Shown in pieces: positions 23,456 through 34,300 of a DNA stretch of 61,423 bases. Within the stretch, counting starts at the first letter, position 1. Each line of letters begins with the position of its first letter. A program made the position numbers and the translations under genes. Location: NCBI GenBank assembly GCA_032718475.1, contig JAUCBJ010001685.1:1-61423 (forward strand). Reading direction: 5' to 3'. Under the pieces are notes generated by a model that made no database searches, had not been told where the DNA came from, and was given only the letters and a program-made list of their open reading frames with translations. Origin of the DNA: Nemertoderma westbladi (lineage: Eukaryota; Xenacoelomorpha; Nemertodermatida; Nemertodermatidae).

Positions 23456-23904
23456 CGGGTCGGACTGGTTCCTGGGTTGAGATCAACGGCGATCAATTCC
23501 TGAATATAAATTTAGTTTAGGGCAGTCACAACCCCTACGTACAGTGTACAGGCGCACAGCAGTTGTTGTAACTTGTAACCCGGCAAACAGTACCGGTTGC
23601 CGGTACACTATCTGTCTACCGGACCGACAGTTTGCAGTGAGGGTAATAATACTATTACTGTAGAATCGGCTACCTATTTCAACAGTAACATGTTACAGTG
23701 TGATGTGAGAATATTAAAGTGGGTGGTCGTGGTTCCTCAACAGTACAGTAGGCCTACTAGTACTAATGCTAACATTTACATTGCCTCTATAGCTTAATGT
23801 AAGGCCTCAGTAATATTGTAATACAGTACAGTAATACTCACCAGTCACCACTACAAACTGCAGTGCACTACATAAACTGTAAAAACAGCATTCAGTGTGC
23901 TCAA
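23456..23904. other. P2X 5' flank, CAGTAC-rich block
   Basis: Contains CGGCAAACAGTACCGGTTGC, TACACTATCTGTCTACCGG and GTAATACAGTACAGTAATAC words like those at 1440-2340 and 51000-51480. Plausible promoter-proximal region for the minus-strand P2X gene. No TATA element is assigned. Confidence 0.4.
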
Positions 23905-24075
23905 CCCAGATAGGGGGGGGGGGGGGAAATAGATGCAATAAAAATTCATTCCTCTCCAGGGGAAATTCGACGCAAATAACAGCTGATTATTCTCAAAAAT
24001 AAAACTGTAACCTGTTCTATTGTGCTTAGTTTATTGTTTTGGTTCAAATAACGTGCCACTGTAACATTAAGAATT
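23905..24075 (-). repeat. dispersed repeat family B, inverted copy
   Basis: On the minus strand this reads GTTACAGTGGCACGTTATTT, AACCAAAACAATAAACTAAG, GAACAGGTTACAGTTTTATT and CAGCTGTTATTTGCGTCGAA. It ends in a poly-C/poly-G run. It matches 44835-44995 on the plus strand at over 90% by eye. Confidence 0.85.
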
Positions 24076-24149
24076 TAACATTGAGGCGGGATATTAATTC
24101 GCCAAGGCGGGTTTTGCGTCCAGTTTCCCCCCCCCCCCCCCCCCCCCCC

Positions 24150-24925
24150 TGTCTCGCTCAACCATAGCAGCTACATGCAGACATGGCGATGATAGACAAA
24201 ATTATAAACGCAACTAGTAAGAAGTAGGCCTAGCTACTCCACACCTGTGATGCATATTATTATTGTCGATATGATTTGATTATATTGATTTTGTTGTTGT
24301 TATTATTTGTTAATATGAACTTACTGTATAAGCGCTGTTCGCAAGATCTGTTTCTACGATCTAATTTACTTTTAACCTCTCTATGATTATTGTAATGTAG
24401 TCATAGATAAAGATCATTAGCAATTATCCACACATCAAAGTAACAATTACAGTATTAAATTGCTTTCTTATTAATTCATGTTTTAAATCAACCTTCTTTA
24501 TTACCTCGTAAGAAGACCTGTGTACTGAAATATTAGAGCAAAGGGCTATATGAAATAATCGCACACTTCGGGTCGGGAGGGGTTGTCCACAATGTCCATT
24601 CCTTTGTTCTGCCGCACTAATTTCATAATTAATTAGGAGCTTTCAGGTCGGTTAACAGTAAACTTGTTGATAACATTGCTAAATAACACGAAATTACCTA
24701 CCAGAAAATATCAGACTATTCACTTGGCTGTGATAGTAATGACTCCTGATGTGTATAGTTATAGCTGCTGGTTGTGAGAACATTTGACTGGGGCAATCGT
24801 GGGAGGGGAATTTATTATATGGGCTAATTAATTAATAGATGTGCTTTGATGCACTTCTTAGTGCGCATAATTCAATTTTTGGGATTAAATTGCTTTAAAT
24901 TAAGTGGGATAGCTACTAAGCTACT
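24150..24925. other. intron 2 sequence, no feature recognised
   Basis: A poly-C run ends at about 24149. The rest is AT-rich without coding potential. Confidence 0.45.
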
Positions 24926-25125
24926 AACCACCTTAGTTAAAAATAACAACTAAATGAGACCAATGATCTAATTCTAACCACCTTAGTTAAAAATAACAAC
25001 TAAATGAGACCAATGATCTAATTCTAACCACCTTAGTTAAAAATAACAACTAAATGAGACCAATGATCTAATTCTAACCACCTTAGTTAAAAATAACAAC
25101 TAAATGAGACCAATGATCTAATTCT
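24926..25125. repeat. 50-bp tandem repeat, four identical copies
   Basis: Units starting AACCACCTTAGTTAAAAATA lie at 24926, 24976, 25026 and 25076 with no differences between them, indicating very recent expansion. It sits about 215 bp upstream of TMEM181 exon 3. Confidence 0.95.
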
Positions 25126-25339
25126 AGAACATTCATATTATATCTCAATTTTAACTGAAAGTTAGAAAAGGCAAAACAATCTTGAAAAAAGGCTAGATAA
25201 AAAGCTTGCAAAAAAGCTAGAGAAAAAGCTCAAAAAAAAGCTTCAGAAAAGCTCAGAATACCTCACATAAAAAAGCAGCGCGGAAACGGCCCTTTACTGA
25301 ATTATTGTCAATTAATTTAATTTTGTTTATTTATTTTAG

Positions 25340-25459
25340 AATTGTACTGAGTTTATAGTGCTACACCTGGGTTACCTAGACTACCCGAAATATTTAATAA
25401 CGGCGGATTTTTACGAACTTTCGAGCATAGACTACGAAATGACCGACGTTACATTTAGG
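25340..25459 (+). CDS. TMEM181: TMEM181-like exon 3 (lumenal domain)
   Basis: This is a 40-codon exon, phase 0 at both ends, with acceptor TTTATTTTAG|AATTGT and donor TTTAGG|GTGAGT. It encodes NCTEFIVLHLGYLDYPKYLI followed by an acidic, aromatic stretch ending in DVTFR. The order of hydrophobic and acidic residues fits the second half of the TMEM181 lumenal domain just before the YNPxFTQLEIWF motif of the next exon. NCT is a potential glycosylation site, and the Cys could pair with the Cys at the end of exon 2. It has no ATG at its start, so it is only visible by splice-site and homology reasoning. A four-copy 50-bp tandem repeat lies about 215 bp upstream. Confidence 0.82.
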
Positions 25460-26559
25460 GTGAGTACGGTTGCCATAGATACTGTGAGGTAAACAATAAA
25501 CAGATATACGATTGCCATAGATACAGTTCGGTAAACAAATAGAGACCACGTGAAGAATACCAGAGTTTCTGCCGTTATATTTCACTTTGCAGATACCCCA
25601 TATGAAGAATACCAGGTTTTCACCAAAAACACAGGTTACAGAAGGGGTGAATATAACCAAAACAATAAACGAATTAGTATATGTACAGGTTATAAGACAG
25701 AAATAAGTCATATAAAACACTTAAGGGGGGGGTACACCCCCCTATGGACCTTTTTTGCAAATGGCTATAATTTCTGCTTGTGTGTAATTTTGTATATTTT
25801 ATACCTTTCGGAGGATTAACATATGGCCAAAGATTGGGTTCAAAAAAAAATTTTTCAAATTTGCGTCGCCCTCTAGCGGCCACCAGCGAAATTGTTAATT
25901 TCACTAAAAACACTACTAGTCTCACAATTTTGAGCGAAAATTTTCGAAACTTGGTTTTTCTGAATCAGCATCCTTGGCTCCACAAAACTTATCGGTTACA
26001 TTTTTTATTTAGGCCTTAAATATTTTTAAATGTTATTAACTAATATTAATTATTACTTAATAGATATTAACTAATTTCAAGAAATTAATATGGCACAATT
26101 CAAAATTCTAACCGATAACTTTTGATCAAAACCCGAAAAGAAATCAAACAAAAAAAAAAATTCGAAAATTGGTTAAGAAATGGCTGAGTAGTAGTATTTT
26201 GAATGTGAAAAATACAATTCCGAGATAAACGCATTTAAAGTTTAAGAACAATATATTTCAAATGTTCCCGCTATTTTCAGTACTGGTATCTCCTTTTATT
26301 TTTTCCATTGGTTATCCCCTATCCATATTTTGTGATTTCTCAATGGATTTCATGAAATTTGGTTCAAAAAAACCCCTACCCACTTTTAACAACCTGTTAA
26401 AATAATTTTAGAGTGCTTTCCAAAAAACACTTCGCGCAGCACGTGAACAAATTACATTTTGGCGTATTGATTTGATCGCATACTTTTTAGTCATTAGTAA
26501 TAAATAGTCATGGAATAATGAGATAACCTTAAGAAACATTCAAAATTATATAAAAATTT

Positions 26560-26815
26560 CCACATAATTTTATAATAAGCCTTTACACAGAACATTAAGC
26601 TTTGTGCAGCACGTGAAACCTTCGCGCAGCACGTGAGACATTTGCGCAGCAGGTGAAGGTTTCACGTAGAACTTAAATTCTTCATAAAGCACGTTAATTA
26701 ATCGAGCACCTCGGAAAGCTTTTTGATCAGAATGAGAAGCCTTCACGCGGCACATGAAAAGTTCATGCTGCACATGAAGACTTCGCGCAGCACGTGAATT
26801 ATTCTCAGAGCCTGC
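26560..26815. repeat. degenerate ~24-bp repeats containing CACGTG
   Basis: About ten imperfect units resembling TTCGCGCAGCACGTGAAACC, several with the palindromic E-box CACGTG. A lone relative lies at 26430. Probably a decayed minisatellite. Confidence 0.65.
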
Positions 26816-26994
26816 GGAATTTAAAAAAAATAGATTTATGGTTGTTTCCCAGAATAATTATTACTAGCTATTGTTATATGATGGTTCACATTTGTTATTA
26901 CTAGTAGACAACTAGTCCATTAGACAACTGTTCAATATTTAATACAAAACTCACAAATATCTATTAAATATATATTAATTAAAATTTGACGGAC

Positions 26995-27190
26995 ATGTTG
27001 ACAGACAGACAGACATACAAACAGACAGACAAACTTAGAGACAGACTGAGATACAGACATAGTGTGATTAGATAATTCCAAACATTAAAACAGACATCGA
27101 CATTAAGAAAAATCCTAACAGTAAACATTTCAGATTGCTTATTTTATGCCCTTTTTAATATTTCGATGGACAGACAGACAGACATACAGA
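26995..27190. repeat. CAGA-type microsatellite tracts
   Basis: Two interrupted (CAGA)n runs: GACAGACAGACAGACATACA near 27000 and again near 27172. Confidence 0.8.
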
Positions 27191-27639
27191 CGGAAAACCA
27201 GCCATTACTCGAGAAGTAAAAGAGATCTCGCTAAGCCGTTTCCAGATTTGAATTCCGCATTAAATTCTACTCTAGATGAAATAAAAAAACAAAAAATGAA
27301 AATTTTGACCTGAGGGGGGGTGTACCCCCCCCTTAATAAACATAAATTAAAAAAAATAAAAATCTTCATATATAAAATTCCAATAAAAAGTCGACCGAAA
27401 AGTGAAATCCTGGTATTCTTCACATATGGGCGACAAATACACTAAAGGGTTGTCATAGATATAATTAAGTAAACAAATATACCATTTTATTCTTCTACTA
27501 TACGATACGTGTTATACTTTTATACTCATTAATTTATTTTATTCTACAGTTCGGTCTACGTTTTGCCAATAGCGCTACGCTAAACTGAAAGTTAACTGCG
27601 TATTAAGGTTAACGCTTAATATTATTTAAGATAACAACA

Positions 27640-27860
27640 AACCTGCGCTAACAGATATATTAGTTTATCGATTGCTGTTCACAAAGGATTTTAGTTCACA
27701 ATTAATTAAGTGTGTTTGCAGCACCAAGCGTAGCAGCTTGTAAAAACACTTTTATATCTACTAAAGCTGTATTGGTTAATAAAGGATATTAGTTCAGACA
27801 ATTAAGTTTGTTTGTATGTACCAAGCGTAGCAGGAGCAGCGTGTAAGATAAATAAACTGT
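27640..27860. repeat. two diverged copies of an ~85-bp segment
   Basis: AAAGGATTTTAGTTCACAAT ... ACCAAGCGTAGCAGCTTGTA (27684-27741) recurs as AAAGGATATTAGTTCAGACA ... ACCAAGCGTAGCAGGAGCAG (27781-27840). Confidence 0.55.
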
Positions 27861-27914
27861 ATTTATACAAATGCTATACATTTTATTGAATTATCCTTAC
27901 AATACAAAGCTAAC

Positions 27915-28060
27915 CAATTGATCCTTATGGAGGCTACTCTTAGGATCTTACACTGGGGGCTACTATCTTATGGTTCCTTGTGACGGAGGCTACCATATGG
28001 ATCCTTATGGAGTCTACACTATAGATACTCTATTAATATCCAATAATTATTAATTATTGG
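27915..28060. repeat. short imperfect repeat of GATCCTTATGGAGGCTAC
   Basis: Three to four imperfect copies of GATCCTTATGGAGGCTAC at roughly 35-bp steps immediately upstream of TMEM181 exon 4. Confidence 0.55.
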
Positions 28061-28145
28061 TCTTGATAAATATGATAGATATCGTTCGCCGTGCCTGCGG
28101 CATTATCGTGCTGAATTTTACCCCCAATGTTATTATTCCCTTCAG

Positions 28146-28326
28146 TTTGTATCCTACAACCCGATGTTTACACAACTAGAGATTTGGTTTCGGTTTATTT
28201 TTCTCGTTCTCACCTTCATCGTGACCTGTCTGTTCGCACATTCCATGAAAAAGTTCCCGGTTCGAGATTGGTCTATCGAACAGAAATGGATGGCCATCCT
28301 ACTTCCTCTCCTGTTGTTGTACAACG
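28146..28326 (+). CDS. TMEM181: TMEM181-like exon 4 (first bundle helices), template of the 51-bp array
   Basis: The exon follows the acceptor TATTCCCTTCAG and ends at ACAACG|GTAAGT in phase 1, giving 60 codons plus one base. It encodes the most conserved TMEM181 block: YNPMFTQLEIWFRF, a helix around FLVLTFIVTCLFA, the loop MKKFPVRDWSIEQKWM, and the beginning of the next helix, AILLPLLLLYN. The dangling G joins AC of exon 5 to restore Asp in LLLYND-PIFPL, as in the vertebrate family. The last 35 nt (28292-28326) plus 16 intronic nt are the founder copy of a roughly 322-copy array. The reading frame stays open through the array, so failure to splice here would add 17-residue repeats rather than stop translation. 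Confidence 0.9.
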
Positions 28327-31300
28327 GTAAGTCGTTTACTGTGGCCATCCTACTTCCTCTCATGTTGTTGTACAACGGTAAGTCGTTTACTGTGGCCATC
28401 CTACTTCCTCTCCTGTTGTTGTACAACGGTAAGTCGTTTACTGTGGCCATCCTACTTCCTCTCCTGTTGTTGTACAACGGTAAGTCGTTTACTGTGGCCA
28501 TCCTACTTCCTCTCCTGTTGTTGTACAACGGTAAGTCGTTTACTGTGGCCATCCTACTTCATCTCCTGTTGTTGTACAACGGTAAGTCGTTTACTGTGGC
28601 CATCCTACTTCCTCTCCTGTTGTTGTACAACGGTAAGTCGTTTACTGTGGCCATCCTACTTCCTCTCCTGTTGTTGTACAACGGTAAGTCGTTTACTGTG
28701 GCCATCCTACTTCCTCTCCTGTTGTTGTACAACGGTAAGTCGTTTACTGTGGCCATCCTACTTCATCTCCTGTTGTTGTACAACGGTAAGTCGTTTACTG
28801 TGGCCATCCTACTTCCTCTCCTGTTGTTGTACAACGGTAAGTCGTTTACTGTGGCCATCCTACTTCCTCTCCTGTTGTTGTACAACGGTAAGTCGTTTAC
28901 TGTGGCCATCCTACTTCCTCTCCTGTTGTTGTACAACGGTAAGTCGTTTACTGTGGCCATCCTACTTCCTCTCCTGTTGTTGTACAACGGTAAGTCGTTT
29001 ACTGTGGCCATCCTACTTCCTCTCCTGTTGTTGTACAACGGTAAGTCGTTTACTGTGGCCATCCTACTTCCTCTCCTGTTGTTGTACAACGGTAAGTCGT
29101 TTACTGTGGCCATCCTACTTCCTCTCCTGTTGTTGTACAACGGTAAGTCGTTTACTGTGGCCATCCTACTTCATCTCCTGTTGTTGTACAACGGTAAGTC
29201 GTTTACTGTGGCCATCCTACTTCCTCTCCTGTTGTTGTACAACGGTAAGTCGTTTACTGTGGCCATCCTACTTCCTCTCCTGTTGTTGTACAACGGTAAG
29301 TCGTTTACTGTGGCCATCCTACTTCCTCTCCTGTTGTTGTACAACGGTAAGTCGTTTACTGTGGCCATCCTACTTCCTCTCCTGTTGTTGTACAACGGTA
29401 AGTCGTTTACTGTGGCCATCCTACTTCCTCTCCTGTTGTTGTACAACGGTAAGTCGTTTACTGTGGCCATCCTACTTCCTCTCCTGTTGTTGTACAACGG
29501 TAAGTCGTTTACTGTGGCCATCCTACTTCCTCTACTGTTGTTGTACAACGGTAAGTCGTTTACTGTGGCCATCCTACTTCCTCTCCTGTTGTTGTACAAC
29601 GGTAAGTCGTTTACTGTGGCCATCCTACTTCCTCTCCTGTTGTTGTACAACGGTAAGTCGTTTACTGTGGCCATCCTACTTCCTCTCCTGTTGTTGTACA
29701 ACGGTAAGTCGTTTACTGTGGCCATCCTACTTCCTCTCCTGTTGTTGTACAACGGTAAGTTGTTTACTGTGGCCATCCTACTTCCTCTCCTGTTGTTGTA
29801 CAACGGTAAGTCGTTTACTGTGGCCATCCTACTTCCTCTCCTGTTGTTGTACAACGGTAAGTTGTTTACTGTGGCCATCCTACTTCCTCTCCTGTTGTTG
29901 TACAACGGTAAGTCGTTTACTGTGGCCATCCTACTTCCTCTCCTGTTGTTGTACAACGGTAAGTCGTTTACTGTGGCCATCCTACTTCCTCTCCTGTTGT
30001 TGTACAACGGTAAGTCGTTTACTGTGGCCATCCTACTTCCTCTCCTGTTGTTGTACAACGGTAAGTCGTTTACTGTGGCCATCCTACTTCCTCTCCTGTT
30101 GTTGTACAACGGTAAGTCGTTTACTGTGGCCATCCTACTTCCTCTCCTGTTGTTGTACAACGGTAAGTTGTTTACTGTGGCCATCCTACTTCCTCTCCTG
30201 TTGTTGTACAACGGTAAGTCGTTTACTGTGGCCATCCTACTTCCTCTCCTGTTGTTGTACAACGGTAAGTTGTTTACTGTGGCCATCCTACTTCCTCTCC
30301 TGTTGTTGTACAACGGTAAGTTGTTTACTGTGGCCATCCTACTTCCTCTCCTGTTGTTGTACAACGGTAAGTCGTTTACTGTGGCCATCCTACTTCCTCT
30401 ACTGTTGTTGTACAACGGTAAGTCGTTTACTGTGGCCATCCTACTTCCTCTCCTGTTGTTGTACAACGGTAAGTTGTTTACTGTGGCCATCCTACTTCCT
30501 CTACTGTTGTTGTACAACGGTAAGTCGTTTACTGTGGCCATCCTACTTCCTCTCCTGTTGTTGTACAACGGTAAGTCGTTTACTGTGGCCATCCTACTTC
30601 CTCTCCTGTTGTTGTACAACGGTAAGTCGTTTACTGTGGCCATCCTACTTCCTCTCCTGTTGTTGTACAACGGTAAGTCGTTTACTGTGGCCATCCTACT
30701 TCCTCTCCTGTTGTTGTACAACGGTAAGTCGTTTACTGTGGCCATCCTACTTCCTCTCCTGTTGTTGTACAACGGTAAGTCGTTTACTGTGGCCATCCTA
30801 CTTCCTCTCCTGTTGTTGTACAACGGTAAGTCGTTTACTGTGGCCATCCTACTTCCTCTCCTGTTGTTGTACAACGGTAAGTCGTTTACTGTGGCCATCC
30901 TACTTCCTCTCCTGTTGTTGTACAACGGTAAGTCGTTTACTGTGGCCATCCTACTTCCTCTCCTGTTGTTGTACAACGGTAAGTCGTTTACTGTGGCCAT
31001 CCTACTTCCTCTCCTGTTGTTGTACAACGGTAAGTCGTTTACTGTGGCCATCCTACTTCCTCTCCTGTTGTTGTACAACGGTAAGTCGTTTACTGTGGCC
31101 ATCCTACTTCCTCTCCTGTTGTTGTACAACGGTAAGTCGTTTACTGTGGCCATCCTACTTCCTCTCCTGTTGTTGTACAACGGTAAGTCGTTTACTGTGG
31201 CCATCCTACTTCCTCTCCTGTTGTTGTACAACGGTAAGTCGTTTACTGTGGCCATCCTACTTCCTCTCCTGTTGTTGTACAACGGTAAGTCGTTTACTGT

Positions 31301-34300
31301 GGCCATCCTACTTCCTCTCCTGTTGTTGTACAACGGTAAGTCGTTTACTGTGGCCATCCTACTTCCTCTCCTGTTGTTGTACAACGGTAAGTCGTTTACT
31401 GTGGCCATCCTACTTCCTCTCCTGTTGTTGTACAACGGTAAGTCGTTTACTGTGGCCATCCTACTTCCTCTCCTGTTGTTGTACAACGGTAAGTCGTTTA
31501 CTGTGGCCATCCTACTTCCTCTCCTGTTGTTGTACAACGGTAAGTCGTTTACTGTGGCCATCCTACTTCCTCTCCTGTTGTTGTACAACGGTAAGTCGTT
31601 TACTGTGGCCATCCTACTTCCTCTCCTGTTGTTGTACAACGGTAAGTCGTTTACTGTGGCCATCCTACTTCCTCTCCTGTTGTTGTACAACGGTAAGTCG
31701 TTTACTGTGGCCATCCTACTTCCTCTCCTGTTGTTGTACAACGGTAAGTCGTTTACTGTGGCCATCCTACTTCCTCTCCTGTTGTTGTACAACGGTAAGT
31801 CGTTTACTGTGGCCATCCTACTTCCTCTCCTGTTGTTGTACAACGGTAAGTCGTTTACTGTGGCCATCCTACTTCCTCTCCTGTTGTTGTACAACGGTAA
31901 GTCGTTTACTGTGGCCATCCTACTTCCTCTCCTGTTGTTGTACAACGGTAAGTCGTTTACTGTGGCCATCCTACTTCCTCTCCTGTTGTTGTACAACGGT
32001 AAGTCGTTTACTGTGGCCATCCTACTTCCTCTCCTGTTGTTGTACAACGGTAAGTCGTTTACTGTGGCCATCCTACTTCCTCTCCTGTTGTTGTACAACG
32101 GTAAGTCGTTTACTGTGGCCATCCTACTTCCTCTCCTGTTGTTGTACAACGGTAAGTCGTTTACTGTGGCCATCCTACTTCCTCTCATGTTGTTGTACAA
32201 CGGTAAGTCGTTTACTGTGGCCATCCTACTTCCTCTCCTGTTGTTGTACAACGGTAAGTCGTTTACTGTGGCCATCCTACTTCCTCTCCTGTTGTTGTAC
32301 AACGGTAAGTCGTTTACTGTGGCCATCCTACTTCCTCTCCTGTTGTTGTACAACGGTAAGTCGTTTACTGTGGCCATCCTACTTCCTCTCCTGTTGTTGT
32401 ACAACGGTAAGTCGTTTACTGTGGCCATCCTACTTCCTCTCCTGTTGTTGTACAACGGTAAGTCGTTTACTGTGGCCATCCTACTTCCTCTCCTGTTGTT
32501 GTACAACGGTAAGTCGTTTACTGTGGCCATCCTACTTCCTCTCCTGTTGTTGTACAACGGTAAGTCGTTTACTGTGGCCATCCTACTTCCTCTCCTGTTG
32601 TTGTACAACGGTAAGTCGTTTACTGTGGCCATCCTACTTCCTCTCCTGTTGTTGTACAACGGTAAGTCGTTTACTGTGGCCATCCTACTTCCTCTCCTGT
32701 TGTTGTACAACGGTAAGTCGTTTACTGTGGCCATCCTACTTCCTCTCCTGTTGTTGTACAACGGTAAGTCGTTTACTGTGGCCATCCTACTTCCTCTCCT
32801 GTTGTTGTACAACGGTAAGTCGTTTACTGTGGCCATCCTACTTCCTCTCCTGTTGTTGTACAACGGTAAGTCGTTTACTGTGGCCATCCTACTTCCTCTC
32901 CTGTTGTTGTACAACGGTAAGTCGTTTACTGTGGCCATCCTACTTCCTCTCCTGTTGTTGTACAACGGTAAGTCGTTTACTGTGGCCATCCTACTTCCTC
33001 TCCTGTTGTTGTACAACGGTAAGTCGTTTACTGTGGCCATCCTACTTCCTCTCCTGTTGTTGTACAACGGTAAGTCGTTTACTGTGGCCATCCTACTTCC
33101 TCTCCTGTTGTTGTACAACGGTAAGTCGTTTACTGTGGCCATCCTACTTCCTCTCCTGTTGTTGTACAACGGTAAGTCGTTTACTGTGGCCATCCTACTT
33201 CCTCTCCTGTTGTTGTACAACGGTAAGTCGTTTACTGTGGCCATCCTACTTCCTCTCCTGTTGTTGTACAACGGTAAGTCGTTTACTGTGGCCATCCTAC
33301 TTCCTCTCCTGTTGTTGTACAACGGTAAGTCGTTTACTGTGGCCATCCTACTTCCTCTCCTGTTGTTGTACAACGGTAAGTCGTTTACTGTGGCCATCCT
33401 ACTTCCTCTCCTGTTGTTGTACAACGGTAAGTCGTTTACTGTGGCCATCCTACTTCCTCTCCTGTTGTTGTACAACGGTAAGTCGTTTACTGTGGCCATC
33501 CTACTTCCTCTCCTGTTGTTGTACAACGGTAAGTCGTTTACTGTGGCCATCCTACTTCCTCTCCTGTTGTTGTACAACGGTAAGTCGTTTACTGTGGCCA
33601 TCCTACTTCCTCTCCTGTTGTTGTACAACGGTAAGTCGTTTACTGTGGCCATCCTACTTCCTCTCCTGTTGTTGTACAACGGTAAGTCGTTTACTGTGGC
33701 CATCCTACTTCCTCTCCTGTTGTTGTACAACGGTAAGTCGTTTACTGTGGCCATCCTACTTCCTCTCCTGTTGTTGTACAACGGTAAGTCGTTTACTGTG
33801 GCCATCCTACTTCCTCTCCTGTTGTTGTACAACGGTAAGTCGTTTACTGTGGCCATCCTACTTCCTCTCCTGTTGTTGTACAACGGTAAGTCGTTTACTG
33901 TGGCCATCCTACTTCCTCTCCTGTTGTTGTACAACGGTAAGTCGTTTACTGTGGCCATCCTACTTCCTCTCCTGTTGTTGTACAACGGTAAGTCGTTTAC
34001 TGTGGCCATCCTACTTCCTCTCCTGTTGTTGTACAACGGTAAGTCGTTTACTGTGGCCATCCTACTTCCTCTCCTGTTGTTGTACAACGGTAAGTCGTTT
34101 ACTGTGGCCATCCTACTTCCTCTCCTGTTGTTGTACAACGGTAAGTCGTTTACTGTGGCCATCCTACTTCCTCTCCTGTTGTTGTACAACGGTAAGTCGT
34201 TTACTGTGGCCATCCTACTTCCTCTCCTGTTGTTGTACAACGGTAAGTCGTTTACTGTGGCCATCCTACTTCCTCTCCTGTTGTTGTACAACGGTAAGTC

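Larger units (their letters stand above)
25592..27432. mobile_element. possible non-autonomous element bounded by inverted repeats
   Basis: The left part (25592-25790) contains CCCATATGAAGAATACCAGG, then a poly-G block GGGGGGGTACACCCCCC. The right part (27290-27432) carries the inverse: GGGGTGTACCCCCCC, then CTGGTATTCTTCACATATGG. A second CGTGAAGAATACCAG lies at 25549. The interior has GCCCTCTAGCGGCCACC and AT-rich DNA without coding capacity. Sequences at 450-480 and 770-800 of the window share the poly-G, TATAATTT and (C)GCTAGGTGGCGCTGC-like parts, suggesting a family. No target-site duplication was identified. Confidence 0.4.
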